From Burkholderia stagnalis (GTDB taxonomy: Bacteria; Pseudomonadota; Gammaproteobacteria; Burkholderiales; Burkholderiaceae), in assembly GCF_902830275.1 (NCBI RefSeq), contig NZ_CADESW010000025.1, positions 1 through 64,000 of the forward strand: DNA of 64,000 nt, read 5' to 3'. A program made the position numbers and the translations under genes. Position 1 is the stretch's first letter; each line of letters begins with the position of its first letter. Below the pieces are notes generated by a model. It was not told the origin of the DNA. It saw only the letters and a list, made by a program, of their open reading frames with translations, and did not search any database. Positions 25,864 through 34,250 of this stretch are shown in pieces.

Positions 25864-27168
25864 TTAGTTCGCGGCCGTCGCGCGGCCGTAGTTGCGTTCG
25901 ACGTAGTCGCTGACGATCTGCTGGAATTCCTCGGCGATGCGTTCGCCGCGCAGCGTCTTGACCTTCTCGCCGTCGATGAAGACCGGTGCGGCCGGGTTCT
26001 CGCCGGAGCCCGGCAGGCTGATGCCGATGTTCGCGTGCTTCGATTCGCCCGGGCCGTTGACGATGCAGCCCATCACCGCGACGTTCATCGTTTCGACGCC
26101 CGGATATTCCTTGCGCCACACCGGCATCTGCTCGCGCAGGTAGGTCTGGATCTGCATCGCGAGCTCCTGGAACAGCGTGCTCGTCGTCCGGCCGCAGCCC
26201 GGGCACGCGATCACCATCGGTGCGAACGAGCGCAGGCCCATCGTCTGCAGGATTTCCTGGCCGACGACCACTTCGCCGGTGCGCGACGCGCCCGGCTCCG
26301 GCGTCAGCGAAATGCGGATCGTGTCGCCGATGCCTTCCTGCAGCAGCACGCCGAGCGCCGCCGTTGACGCGACGATGCCCTTCGAACCCATGCCGGCCTC
26401 GGTCAGCCCGAGGTGCAGCGCGAAGCCGCAGCGGCGCGCGAGCTCGCGGTACACCGCGATCAGGTCCTGCACGCCGCTGACCTTGCACGACAGCACGATG
26501 CGGTCACGGCCGAGGCCCAGCTCGACCGCGCGTTCGGCCGAGCCGATCGCCGACTGGATCAGCGCTTCGTACATCACGCTCTGCGCGTCCCACGGCTGCG
26601 CGCGCGCGCCGTTCTCGTCCATCATGCGCGCGAGCAGGTCCTGGTCGAGACTGCCCCAGTTCACGCCGATGCGCACCGGCTTGTCGTACTTGATCGCCGC
26701 TTCGATCATCTGCGCGAACTGCGTGTCGCGCTTCGCGCCCTGGCCGACGTTGCCGGGGTTGATCCGGTACTTCGACAGCGCCTCCGCGCAGCCCGGATGG
26801 TCGCGCAACAGCAGGTGGCCGTTGTAATGGAAGTCGCCGACGAGCGGCACCGTCACGCCCATCCGGTCGAGCTGCTCGCGGATCGCCGGCACGGCGGCCG
26901 CGGCCTCGGGCGTGTTGACGGTGATGCGCACCAGCTCGGAGCCCGCGTTCGCGAGTTCCTTGATCTGGATCGCCGTACCGATCGCGTCCGCGGTGTCGGT
27001 ATTCGTCATCGACTGCACGCGCACCGGCGAATCGCCGCCGATCGTCACGAGCTGCCCGCCCCAGCGGACATTCACCGCATGCGATACACGACGCGCCGCA
27101 TGCCCGCCGAACACCGGCTCGGTTGAACAAATCTGACTGCTGCGTGGGGATTGAGCTTCGGATTGCAT
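25864..27168 (-). CDS. ispG: 4-hydroxy-3-methylbut-2-enyl diphosphate synthase IspG (GcpE)
   Basis: A 434-residue iron-sulfur enzyme of the MEP isoprenoid pathway. It reduces 2-C-methyl-D-erythritol 2,4-cyclodiphosphate to HMBPP. The N-terminal TIM barrel (VRVQSMTNTDTADA; VGDFHYNGH) and the C-terminal cluster region (ACPGCGRTTS; AVMGCIVNGPGE) with three Cys are present. Length matches the longer proteobacterial form. Start 27168 (MQSEAQSP) is preferred; an in-frame ATG at 27180 lacks any Shine-Dalgarno. It is separated from rodZ by a terminator-like hairpin, so it may partly depend on its own promoter. Confidence 0.96.
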   Translation of the reverse strand: MQSEAQSPRSSQICSTEPVFGGHAARRVSHAVNVRWGGQLVTIGGDSPVRVQSMTNTDTADAIGTAIQIKELANAGSELVRITVNTPEAAAAVPAIREQLDRMGVTVPLVGDFHYNGHLLLRDHPGCAEALSKYRINPGNVGQGAKRDTQFAQMIEAAIKYDKPVRIGVNWGSLDQDLLARMMDENGARAQPWDAQSVMYEALIQSAIGSAERAVELGLGRDRIVLSCKVSGVQDLIAVYRELARRCGFALHLGLTEAGMGSKGIVASTAALGVLLQEGIGDTIRISLTPEPGASRTGEVVVGQEILQTMGLRSFAPMVIACPGCGRTTSTLFQELAMQIQTYLREQMPVWRKEYPGVETMNVAVMGCIVNGPGESKHANIGISLPGSGENPAAPVFIDGEKVKTLRGERIAEEFQQIVSDYVERNYGRATAAN

Positions 27169-27216
27169 CGATAGATCCATTTACGCCGAATGCGCCGCGA
27201 CGCGGCGCATGAATTG

Positions 27217-27276
27217 AAAAAGCGCCGTGTCCTCGAGGCCTGTCGACACCCACGACAGACCCTCGCCACGGCGCTT
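27217..27276 (-). terminator. Long terminator-like hairpin between rodZ and ispG
   Basis: AAGCGCCGTG (27220-27229) pairs with CACGGCGCTT (27267-27276), and an inner TGTCG/CGACA pair (27241-27245 with 27253-27257) extends the stem. On the minus strand the structure ends in TTTTTC. It starts four bases past the rodZ stop and would reduce read-through into ispG and hisS. Confidence 0.7.
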
Positions 27277-27280
27277 ACCG

Positions 27281-28318
27281 TCAGGGCAACGTGAACCGCG
27301 CCACGTTCCCCCGCGCTGCCGAATATTTTGCCGGATCGACGGGCTTGCCGTCGAACGCGATCGCGTCGAGGCCCGCCTTGTTGCCGATCGTGACCTTGAG
27401 CGGCCCGTCGCCCGCGACCTGCTTCGTCTCGCCGGCGCGCACCAGCGCGGAGAACAGCTCCTTGCCGTTCTTGTCGCGTACGCTGAACCAGCAGTCCTGC
27501 TTGACCTTCAGTTCGACCATCGACTGGCCTGCCGCGACCACCACACTCGCCGGCTGGGCCGCTGCCGCCACGGGCGCGCTCGCCGCCGGCACGACAGCCG
27601 CGGGCTGCGACGCCGGTGCGGCCTCGACCGGAGCTGCCGGGGCCGTCGACGCAGCCGGAGCAGCCGACGCCACCACTTGCGGTGCTGCCGCAACCGCAGC
27701 CGACGCAGGCGCCGACGCTTCAGTGACGGCAACCGCGGATGCACCGGCCGCGCTCGCCTCGCCGACAGCGGAAGCCGCGACCGGCGCCTGCACGGCGGAT
27801 GCGCCTTGCGCGCCGCCGGCCTTGAAGCGCGCCAGCCAGTTCGACGATTCGCCGCCAGTGTGCCACATCGCCGCCGCGATCATCGCGACGACCGCCGCCG
27901 CCGCGCCCCACAACCACGGGCGATGGCGCGACGAGCCGCCGAGCGGAATCGACACGCGGCCGCGCGGCAGATCCGTCCCCGACGACGCCGGCATCGACAG
28001 GTCCACTTCCGGCACACCGCGCTCACGGCGCAATGCCTGTGCAAACGGTTCCGGATCGACGCCGAGCATCTTCGCATAGCTGCGCACGACGCCGAGCGCG
28101 AACGTCACGCCCGGCAGGTGGCTGATATCGCCCGCCTCGAGCGCCCGCAGCTTCTGCGGTGCGACCTTGAGCCGCGCCGACACGTCGTCGACCGACCAGC
28201 CTTTCGCTTCCCGAAGCTGCGCGAGCCGCCCCCCGACGGCCGTCAATGATTCCAGTCCAGCCGTTGCCGGCTTCGCGGCATTCGTCTCTGCGCCGTTTGA
28301 CGGCTGCGGCTCACTCAT
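27281..28318 (-). CDS. rodZ: RodZ-like cytoskeletal protein (HTH, transmembrane helix, DUF4115)
   Basis: A 345-residue bitopic protein. An N-terminal HTH_25 domain (GGRLAQLREAKGWSVDDVSARL, about residues 30-95) is followed by a basic stretch and one transmembrane helix (HRPWLWGAAAAVVAMIAAAM, about 138-157). Then comes a long Ala/Pro/Ser-rich linker and a C-terminal DUF4115 beta domain (SMVELKVKQDCWFSVRDKNG). RodZ links MreB filaments to the membrane and sets rod shape. The position next to ispG is shared with E. coli. The linker has low complexity, as is usual for the family. Confidence 0.88.
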   Translation of the reverse strand: MSEPQPSNGAETNAAKPATAGLESLTAVGGRLAQLREAKGWSVDDVSARLKVAPQKLRALEAGDISHLPGVTFALGVVRSYAKMLGVDPEPFAQALRRERGVPEVDLSMPASSGTDLPRGRVSIPLGGSSRHRPWLWGAAAAVVAMIAAAMWHTGGESSNWLARFKAGGAQGASAVQAPVAASAVGEASAAGASAVAVTEASAPASAAVAAAPQVVASAAPAASTAPAAPVEAAPASQPAAVVPAASAPVAAAAQPASVVVAAGQSMVELKVKQDCWFSVRDKNGKELFSALVRAGETKQVAGDGPLKVTIGNKAGLDAIAFDGKPVDPAKYSAARGNVARFTLP

Positions 28319-28450
28319 CCTTGTCCTCGCGTCGATTCTTCTTCACTGGCGGGTGCTGCCGGCCCATGCCGGCGCGGCGCCCGCGCGTCGTCCATACCAT
28401 GCGCGGCGCCCGAGGCGCCGCGTCCGATCGCTATTCGCGTGTTGTACTGC

Positions 28451-28498
28451 AAAAAAGGCCCGGGCGACCCCGTCTAAGCGACCCCGTTAAACCGCCCG
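28451..28498 (-). terminator. Terminator-like structure and tandem repeat after rlmN
   Basis: The last rlmN codons (CGGGCG on the minus strand) can pair with CGCCCG 27 bases later, followed by GGCC and TTTTTT. Between the arms GCGACCCCGT occurs twice with a 14-base period (28464-28473 and 28478-28487 on the plus strand). The stem is short for its loop, so termination strength is uncertain. Confidence 0.45.
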
Positions 28499-29626
28499 AA
28501 CCTCGATGATTTTTCCTGCTGCCCCCATACGCTCCGCGAGGCGCGTGCGATCCTTCACGGCACCGGCCAGCTGGCCGCATGCGGCGTCGATGTCGTCGCC
28601 GCGCGTCTTGCGCACGGTCGTGACGACGCCGGCGTCGATGAGCACCTGCGCAAAGCGCTTGATCTGCTCCGGCTTCGAACGAATGAGCCCCGACTCCGGA
28701 AACGGATTGAACGGGATCAGGTTGAACTTGCACGGGACGTCGCGCGTCACCGCGAGCAGCTCGCGCGCATGCGCCTCGGTGTCGTTGACGCCGTCGAGCA
28801 TGCAGTATTCGAACGTGATGAAATCGCGCGGCGCGACCTTCAGGTAGCGCTGGCAAGCCGCCATCAGCTCGCGCAGCGGATGCTTCTTGTTGAGCGGCAC
28901 GAGCTCGTCGCGCAGCGCATCGTTCGGCGCGTGCAGCGAAACGGCCAGCGCAACCGGCAGCTCGGCGCCGAGGCGGTCCATCATCGGCACCACGCCGGAC
29001 GTCGACAGCGTGACCCGCCGGCGCGACAGCCCGTAGGCGTTGTCGTCGAGCATCAGCCGCATCGCCGGCACGACCGCGCTGTAGTTCAGCAGCGGCTCGC
29101 CCATGCCCATCATCACCACGTTGGTGATCACCCGTTCGGCCTTGCCGTTCGGACCGGGCGCGCGGCCCAGCGAGGCGCGCAACGCAAATTCGGCCATGCG
29201 CAGCTGGCCGATGATTTCGCCCGTTGACAGATTGCGGGAGAACCCCTGCTTGCCCGTCGAGCAGAAGCGGCAGTTCACCGCGCACCCGGCCTGCGACGAC
29301 ACGCACAGCGTGCCCCGCGTCTCTTCCGGGATGAACACGGTTTCGACCGCATTGCCGTTCCCGACGTCGATCAGCCACTTGCGCGTGCCGTCGGCGGAAA
29401 CGTGATCGCTGGCGATGTCCGGCATCGTGATCGTCGCGCGGCCCTTGAGCTTTTCCCTCAGGGACTTCGCGAGATCGGTCATGCCGTCGAAATCGCCGGC
29501 GTTGTACTGGTGGATCCAGCGCTGCAGCTGCTTGGCGCGGAACGGCTTCTCGCCCAGGCTGCCGCAATATGCGACGAGCCCCTCGGCGTCGAAGTCGAGA
29601 AGATTGACGGAAGTTTCGATCGTCAT
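28487..29626 (-). CDS. rlmN: Dual-specificity RNA methyltransferase RlmN
   Basis: A 379-residue radical SAM enzyme that methylates C2 of A2503 in 23S rRNA and A37 of several tRNAs. The SAM cluster motif CAVNCRFCSTG (C-x3-C-x2-C) is near residue 115. The second catalytic Cys lies in RKTRGDDIDAACGQLAG near the C-terminus. It follows ndk by 56 bp on the same strand. In many relatives a pilF/pilW gene comes next; here rodZ follows after 168 bp. Confidence 0.97.
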   Translation of the reverse strand: MTIETSVNLLDFDAEGLVAYCGSLGEKPFRAKQLQRWIHQYNAGDFDGMTDLAKSLREKLKGRATITMPDIASDHVSADGTRKWLIDVGNGNAVETVFIPEETRGTLCVSSQAGCAVNCRFCSTGKQGFSRNLSTGEIIGQLRMAEFALRASLGRAPGPNGKAERVITNVVMMGMGEPLLNYSAVVPAMRLMLDDNAYGLSRRRVTLSTSGVVPMMDRLGAELPVALAVSLHAPNDALRDELVPLNKKHPLRELMAACQRYLKVAPRDFITFEYCMLDGVNDTEAHARELLAVTRDVPCKFNLIPFNPFPESGLIRSKPEQIKRFAQVLIDAGVVTTVRKTRGDDIDAACGQLAGAVKDRTRLAERMGAAGKIIEVRAV

Positions 29627-29682
29627 GGTGTCCTGCCTTGCCGCGTGCGCTGAATCCTGCCTGCCTGAATGTCAGTCAGTGC

Positions 29683-30108
29683 TTAACGCGAGTAGACGTT
29701 CATTTCCGGGAAGAAGAACGCAACTTCGACGGCTGCCGTTTCCGGCGCGTCCGAGCCGTGCACTGCGTTCGCATCGATGCTGTCCGCGAAGTCGGCGCGG
29801 ATCGTGCCCTTTTCCGCCTTCTTCGGATCCGTCGCGCCCATCAGGTCGCGGTTCTTCAGGATCGCGCCTTCACCTTCCAGAACCTGGATCATCACCGGGC
29901 CCGAAATCATGAAATCGACGAGGTCCTTGAAGAACGGGCGCGCTGCGTGAACAGCGTAGAACTTCTCTGCGTCCGCACGCGACAGGTGTGCCATGCGCGA
30001 TGCGATGATCTTCAGGCCGGCGCCTTCGAAGCGGCTGTAGATCTGGCCGATCACGTTCTTTGCCACCGCATCCGGCTTGATGATCGACAGGGTGCGTTCG
30101 ATTGCCAT
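29683..30108 (-). CDS. ndk: Nucleoside diphosphate kinase
   Basis: A 141-residue Ndk, full length. It balances nucleoside triphosphate pools by transferring phosphate through an active-site His. That His is in the signature NAVHGSDAPETA near residue 117. The start MAIERTLSIIKPDAVAKN is typical. It is the first gene of the leftward ndk-rlmN pair and diverges from the Bax-inhibitor family gene across 249 bp. TACAAT (minus strand, 30155-30160) is a possible -10 box. Confidence 0.98.
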   Translation of the reverse strand: MAIERTLSIIKPDAVAKNVIGQIYSRFEGAGLKIIASRMAHLSRADAEKFYAVHAARPFFKDLVDFMISGPVMIQVLEGEGAILKNRDLMGATDPKKAEKGTIRADFADSIDANAVHGSDAPETAAVEVAFFFPEMNVYSR

Positions 30109-30357
30109 AAAAACTCCAAAAAATTAAGAAGTTACACTTCCAAATGAATCCGCTATTGTAGCACGAACCCGTGTATCATTGCGATTGAACCCTTACATGC
30201 ATGAAAGGTTCCAAATCCATATGTTTTGCGCCGTCCTGCCATTGAAACCTCCCGGCGCGGAACGTATCTTAGCCATAGCTGCACCGGCATGCTGCGCCGC
30301 ACACCGCGCGCGCCAGGCCGGCCCCGGGCGCCCACGCGTCCAATGTTAGGAGAAACC

Positions 30358-31056
30358 ATGAACGACTATCCGTACAATTTCGGCCGCGGCGGTTCCGTCA
30401 GCACCGCCGAGGTGCGCAATCGCGTACTGCGGAACACCTACTGGCTGCTCGCGCTCTCGATGGTGCCGACAGTACTGGGCGCATGGGTCGGCGTTGCGAC
30501 GGGCTTCTCGCTGTTCGCGGCCACCAGCCCGATGATGAGCCTCCTCGCGTTCTTCGCGATCGCGTTCGGCTTCATGTTCGCGATCGAGCGCACCAAGAAC
30601 AGCGCCGCCGGCGTGTTTGTGCTGCTCGGCTTCACGTTCTTCATGGGCCTGATGCTGTCGCGCCTGCTCAGCTTCATCCTCGGTTTCTCGAACGGCCCGT
30701 CGCTGATCATGCTCGCGTTCGGCGGCACCGGCATCATCTTCGCCGCGATGGCGACGATCGCCACCGTCAGCAAGCGCGATTTCTCGGGCCTCGGCAAGTG
30801 GCTGTTCATGGGCGTGATCGTGATCCTGCTGGCATCGGTCGCGAACATCTTCCTGCAGCTGCCGGCGCTGATGCTGACCGTGTCGGTGCTCGCGATCGCG
30901 ATCTTCTCGGCATACATGCTGTTCGACGTGCAGCGCGTCGTGAACGGCGGCGAGACGAACTACATCTCGGCCACGCTCGCGATCTACCTCGACCTGTACA
31001 ACGTGTTCACGAACCTGCTGGCCCTGCTTGGCATCTTCGGCGGCAACCGCAACTGA
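30358..31056 (+). CDS. Bax inhibitor-1 / YccA family membrane protein
   Basis: A 232-residue protein with seven hydrophobic helices and little soluble sequence, matching the BI-1/UPF0005 (TMBIM) family. E. coli YccA binds FtsH and inhibits its action on SecY; other members leak calcium. The N-terminus MNDYPYNFGRGGSVSTAEVR is cytoplasmic. The ATG follows TTAGGAGAAACC, a strong Shine-Dalgarno that excludes the longer in-frame start upstream. hflK and hflC, also FtsH modulators, are in the window, but I infer no direct link. Confidence 0.92.
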   Translation: MNDYPYNFGRGGSVSTAEVRNRVLRNTYWLLALSMVPTVLGAWVGVATGFSLFAATSPMMSLLAFFAIAFGFMFAIERTKNSAAGVFVLLGFTFFMGLMLSRLLSFILGFSNGPSLIMLAFGGTGIIFAAMATIATVSKRDFSGLGKWLFMGVIVILLASVANIFLQLPALMLTVSVLAIAIFSAYMLFDVQRVVNGGETNYISATLAIYLDLYNVFTNLLALLGIFGGNRN

Positions 31057-31076
31057 CGTTCCCGCCCGCAGCAAGC

Positions 31077-31105
31077 AAAAAAACCGGCCCTCGGGCCGGT
31101 TTTTT
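31077..31105. terminator. Bidirectional terminator between the Bax-inhibitor family gene and rlmD
   Basis: Stem CCGGCCC/GGGCCGG with a two-base centre, seven A on the left and six T on the right. Suited to stop both convergent transcripts. Confidence 0.92.
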
Positions 31106-31127
31106 CATGCGCGCCGGCGTTGCGCGA

Positions 31128-32525
31128 TCAGTCGCGCTCGAACAGCGCGATCGATTCGACGTGCGACGTATGCGGGAACATGTTGACGACGCCCGCGCCC
31201 TTCAGCCGGTAGCCGGCCTCGTGCACGAGCAGGCCCGCATCGCGCGCGAGCGTCGACGGGTTGCACGACACATAGACGATCCGGCGCGGCAGTGGGCCCT
31301 CGCCGCTCTGCGCGATGTCCGCCAGCGCCTTCGAAACCGCGAGCGCGCCTTCGCGCGGCGGGTCGATCAGGAACTTGTCGAACGCGCCCAGCGCGCGGAT
31401 GTCGTCGGCCGTTACCTCGAACAGGTTGCGGCACGCGAACGTCGTGTGGCCGTCGACGCCGTTCTCGCGCGCATTCGCGAGCGCGCGCGTGGTCAGCGTT
31501 TCGCTGCCCTCGATGCCCACCACCTCTCGCGCGATGCGCGCGAGCGGCAGCGTGAAGTTGCCGATCCCGCAGAACAGGTCGAGCACGCGGTCGTCGCGCG
31601 ACGGCGCGAGCAGGCGCAGCGCGCGGCCGACCAGCACACGGTTGATCTGGTGGTTGACCTGCGTGAAGTCCGTCGGCTTGAACGGCATGCGAATGCCGAA
31701 CTCGGGCAGCGTGTAGTCGAGCGGGACGTCGAGCGGATAGAACGGCGTCACCGTGTCCGGGCCCTTCGGCTGCAGCCAGAATTGCACCTTGTGCTCGTCG
31801 GCGAATGCGCGCAGCAGCGCTTCGTCGGCCGCGTTGATCGGCTCCAGCACGCGCAGCACCAGCGCCGTGACCTGCGAGCCGACCGCCAGCTCGATCTGCG
31901 GCATGCGATCGCGAATCGACAGCCCCTCGACCAATCGGCGCAGCGGCACGAGCATCGCCGACACGTGCGGCGGCAGCACCTCGCAGCTCGTCATGTCGGC
32001 GACGTAGCTGCTCTTCTTCTCGTGGAAGCCGACCAGCACGCCGCCCTTCTTCACGACGTTGCGCACGGTCAGGCGTGCGCGGTAGCGGTAGCCCCACGAC
32101 GGGCCGTGGATCGGCGAGAACACCGTCTCCGCACGCAGCTTCGCGAGATGCAACAGGTTGTCCTCGAGCACGCGCTGCTTGATCGCGACCTGCGCGCGCA
32201 TGTCGAGATGCTGCATCGAGCAGCCGCCGCAGGTGCCGAAAAACGCGCATTTCGGCTGCGTACGCATCACGCTCGGGCGCAGAATATCGACAACCGTCGC
32301 CTGCTCGTAACTCGGCTTGCGCCGGTAGCTCGAATAGGTCACACGCTCGCCGGGCAGCGCGCCCTCGACGAAGATGACCTTGCCTGGCTCGCCGTCCTCG
32401 GTCGTCACGCGGCCGACACCGCGCGCTTCCATGTCGAGCGATTCGATCTCGAGAACCGGGGCGCTTGCGGGCGCGGCGGGCACGCTTTTCAATTTGCGCG
32501 CAGAAGTGGGGACGGCTTCAGACAC
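31128..32525 (-). CDS. rlmD: 23S rRNA (uracil-1939-C5)-methyltransferase RlmD
   Basis: A 465-residue enzyme of the RumA family. It has an N-terminal TRAM domain (LDMEARGVGRVTTEDGEPG), a 4Fe-4S motif (PKCAFFGTCGGCSMQHL) and the SAM domain (VLDLFCGIGNFTLPLA). The catalytic Cys lies in VYVSCNPSTLARD. It begins with GTG at 32525, with AGGA seven bases upstream. It diverges from the EEP-family gene with a 70-bp gap. Confidence 0.95.
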   Translation of the reverse strand: MSEAVPTSARKLKSVPAAPASAPVLEIESLDMEARGVGRVTTEDGEPGKVIFVEGALPGERVTYSSYRRKPSYEQATVVDILRPSVMRTQPKCAFFGTCGGCSMQHLDMRAQVAIKQRVLEDNLLHLAKLRAETVFSPIHGPSWGYRYRARLTVRNVVKKGGVLVGFHEKKSSYVADMTSCEVLPPHVSAMLVPLRRLVEGLSIRDRMPQIELAVGSQVTALVLRVLEPINAADEALLRAFADEHKVQFWLQPKGPDTVTPFYPLDVPLDYTLPEFGIRMPFKPTDFTQVNHQINRVLVGRALRLLAPSRDDRVLDLFCGIGNFTLPLARIAREVVGIEGSETLTTRALANARENGVDGHTTFACRNLFEVTADDIRALGAFDKFLIDPPREGALAVSKALADIAQSGEGPLPRRIVYVSCNPSTLARDAGLLVHEAGYRLKGAGVVNMFPHTSHVESIALFERD

Positions 32526-32595
32526 CAGCTTTTCCTGACAAACGTTGAAAGGCGAGATTGTAGACGAAGGACCGCTTCCTCACGGAGATTCGAAC

Positions 32596-33459
32596 ATGCG
32601 ACTGATCGACTGGAACATCCAATGGGGTCGGGACGCGGACGGCGTCGTCGACCTCCCCCGTACGATCGCCGCCGCACGCCGGCTCGGCGACTTCGACGTG
32701 CTGTGCCTGCAGGAAGTCACGCGCGGGTTCGGCGCGCTGGCCGGCGGGCCCGGCCCTGACCAGTTCGCGGAACTGGCCGCGTTGCTGCCCGGCTACACGA
32801 TCGTCGAGGCGATCGGCGCCGACCTGCCGCGCACCGCGCCCGGCACATCCGGCGCGCCGCGCCGCCAGTTCGGCAACGCGATCGCCACCCGCCTGCCGGT
32901 CGGGCGCGTGATGCGCCTGCTGCTGCCATGGCCGGCGGACGACGCCGCGCCGTCGATGCCGCGCGTCGCGCTCGAAGTCGAGCTGACGAGCGCGTCGGGC
33001 CCGCTGCGCGTGACCACCACTCACCTTGAATATTATTCCGAGCGACAACGGCGCGCGCAGGTGGATGCGCTGCGCGACCGGCATCGCGAAGCCTGCTCGC
33101 ACGCCGACCGCCCCGCGCGGGCCGAGAATGCGGACGGCCCGTTCAGCTCGACCGCGCAGCCGCGCGACGCGATCATCTGCGGCGACTTCAACAGCCCGTA
33201 CGACAGCGACGCTTATCGGCGCCTTCTCGAACCAGTCGACGGCGCGCCGCCGTTCGTCGACGCGTGGGCCGCGCGGCACCCGGGCGTCGCGCCGCCACCG
33301 ACGGCCGGCGTCTACGATACGGCGCAATGGTCCGACGGGCCGCTCACATGCGACTTCGTGTTCGTCACCGACACGCTGCTGCCGCGCGTCCGGCGCTGCG
33401 AGATCGACGGCGACGTACGCGCATCCGATCACCAGCCGATCGTGCTCGAACTGGATTAA
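32596..33459 (+). CDS. Endonuclease/exonuclease/phosphatase (EEP) family protein
   Basis: A 287-residue metal-dependent hydrolase. The EEP signatures are in order: DWNIQWG with the N-terminal Asn, the catalytic Glu in CLQEVTRGF, ICGDFNSPYDSD, and the C-terminal SDHQPIVLELD with the catalytic His. There is no signal peptide, so a cytoplasmic substrate such as a nucleic acid or a phosphoester is likely. Sequence alone does not say which. It starts at ATG 32596 (MRLIDWNIQ). It converges with the PolB-like exonuclease gene with only six bases between the stops. Confidence 0.88.
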   Translation: MRLIDWNIQWGRDADGVVDLPRTIAAARRLGDFDVLCLQEVTRGFGALAGGPGPDQFAELAALLPGYTIVEAIGADLPRTAPGTSGAPRRQFGNAIATRLPVGRVMRLLLPWPADDAAPSMPRVALEVELTSASGPLRVTTTHLEYYSERQRRAQVDALRDRHREACSHADRPARAENADGPFSSTAQPRDAIICGDFNSPYDSDAYRRLLEPVDGAPPFVDAWAARHPGVAPPPTAGVYDTAQWSDGPLTCDFVFVTDTLLPRVRRCEIDGDVRASDHQPIVLELD

Positions 33460-33465
33460 GACGCA

Positions 33466-34245
33466 TTACGCGTCGCCGAACGCGGCGAGATACTCGACCC
33501 AGTGCGGCCCCAGCTCCTGCGCCAGCGCATTCTTGACGATCAGGATCTCGTCCGCGTATTCGCTCGGCGTGAGGCCGCCGCGCATCAGCAGGAAGCGGCA
33601 ATAAAGCAGATACGTGTTGACGACGTCGGTTTCGCAGTAGCTGCGGATCTCCTCTATCCGCCCTTCCCGGAACGCGGTCCAGACCTGGCTGCCGTCCATC
33701 CCGAGCTTGCCGGGAAAGCCGCACAGCTTCGCGAGCGCATCGAGCGGCGCGTTCGCGCGCGCCTGATACATGGCGAGCACGTCCATCAGGTCGGTATGCC
33801 GCGAGTGGTAGCGCGAGATGTAATTGTTCCACTTGAAGTCGCGGTCGTCCTCGCCGAGATCCCAGTAGCGGGTCGCGGTGATCCCGTGCACGAGCGCGCG
33901 GTAATGCAGCACCGGCAGGTCGAAGCCGCCGCCGTTCCATGACACGAGCTGCGGCGTGTACTTCTCGATCACGCGGTAGAACGACTGGATCAGCGTCGCT
34001 TCGTTGTCCTGCGGCGTGCCGAGCGAGCGCACGCGAAAGCCGGTGTTGTCGCGGAACACGCACGAGATCGCCGCGATGCGCTGCAGGTGGTGCGGCAGGA
34101 AATCGCTGCCGGTCTTCTCGCGGCGCGCGGCGAACGCATGTTCGGCCACCGCGGCATCGTCGAGCGTCGCGGGCAGATCGTCGAGACGGCGAATGCCGTC
34201 GACATCGGGGATCGTCTCGATGTCAAAAACCAGAATCGGAGTCAT
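33466..34245 (-). CDS. PolB-like 3'-5' exonuclease (DEDDy)
   Basis: A 259-residue DnaQ-fold nuclease. Exo I is LVFDIETIPD, Exo II is WNGGGFDLPVL and Exo III is SYCETDVVNTY, giving the DEDDy arrangement of family B polymerase proofreading domains without any polymerase domain. The ATG at 34245 lies five bases after the rpoS stop, so it is almost certainly cotranscribed with rpoS. That suggests expression in stationary phase or under stress, possibly for DNA repair; this is inference. Confidence 0.9.
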   Translation of the reverse strand: MTPILVFDIETIPDVDGIRRLDDLPATLDDAAVAEHAFAARREKTGSDFLPHHLQRIAAISCVFRDNTGFRVRSLGTPQDNEATLIQSFYRVIEKYTPQLVSWNGGGFDLPVLHYRALVHGITATRYWDLGEDDRDFKWNNYISRYHSRHTDLMDVLAMYQARANAPLDALAKLCGFPGKLGMDGSQVWTAFREGRIEEIRSYCETDVVNTYLLYCRFLLMRGGLTPSEYADEILIVKNALAQELGPHWVEYLAAFGDA

Positions 34246-34250
34246 CAGTT

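Noticed and set aside
27500..27800. Ala/Pro-coding repeats in rodZ as a possible DNA repeat array
   Set aside because: The repetition is at the protein level (low-complexity linker) with varied codons; there is no regular DNA unit.
30226..30357. A longer start for the Bax-inhibitor family protein
   Set aside because: The extra part is Arg/Pro-rich and unlike the family, and AGGAG lies directly before ATG 30358.
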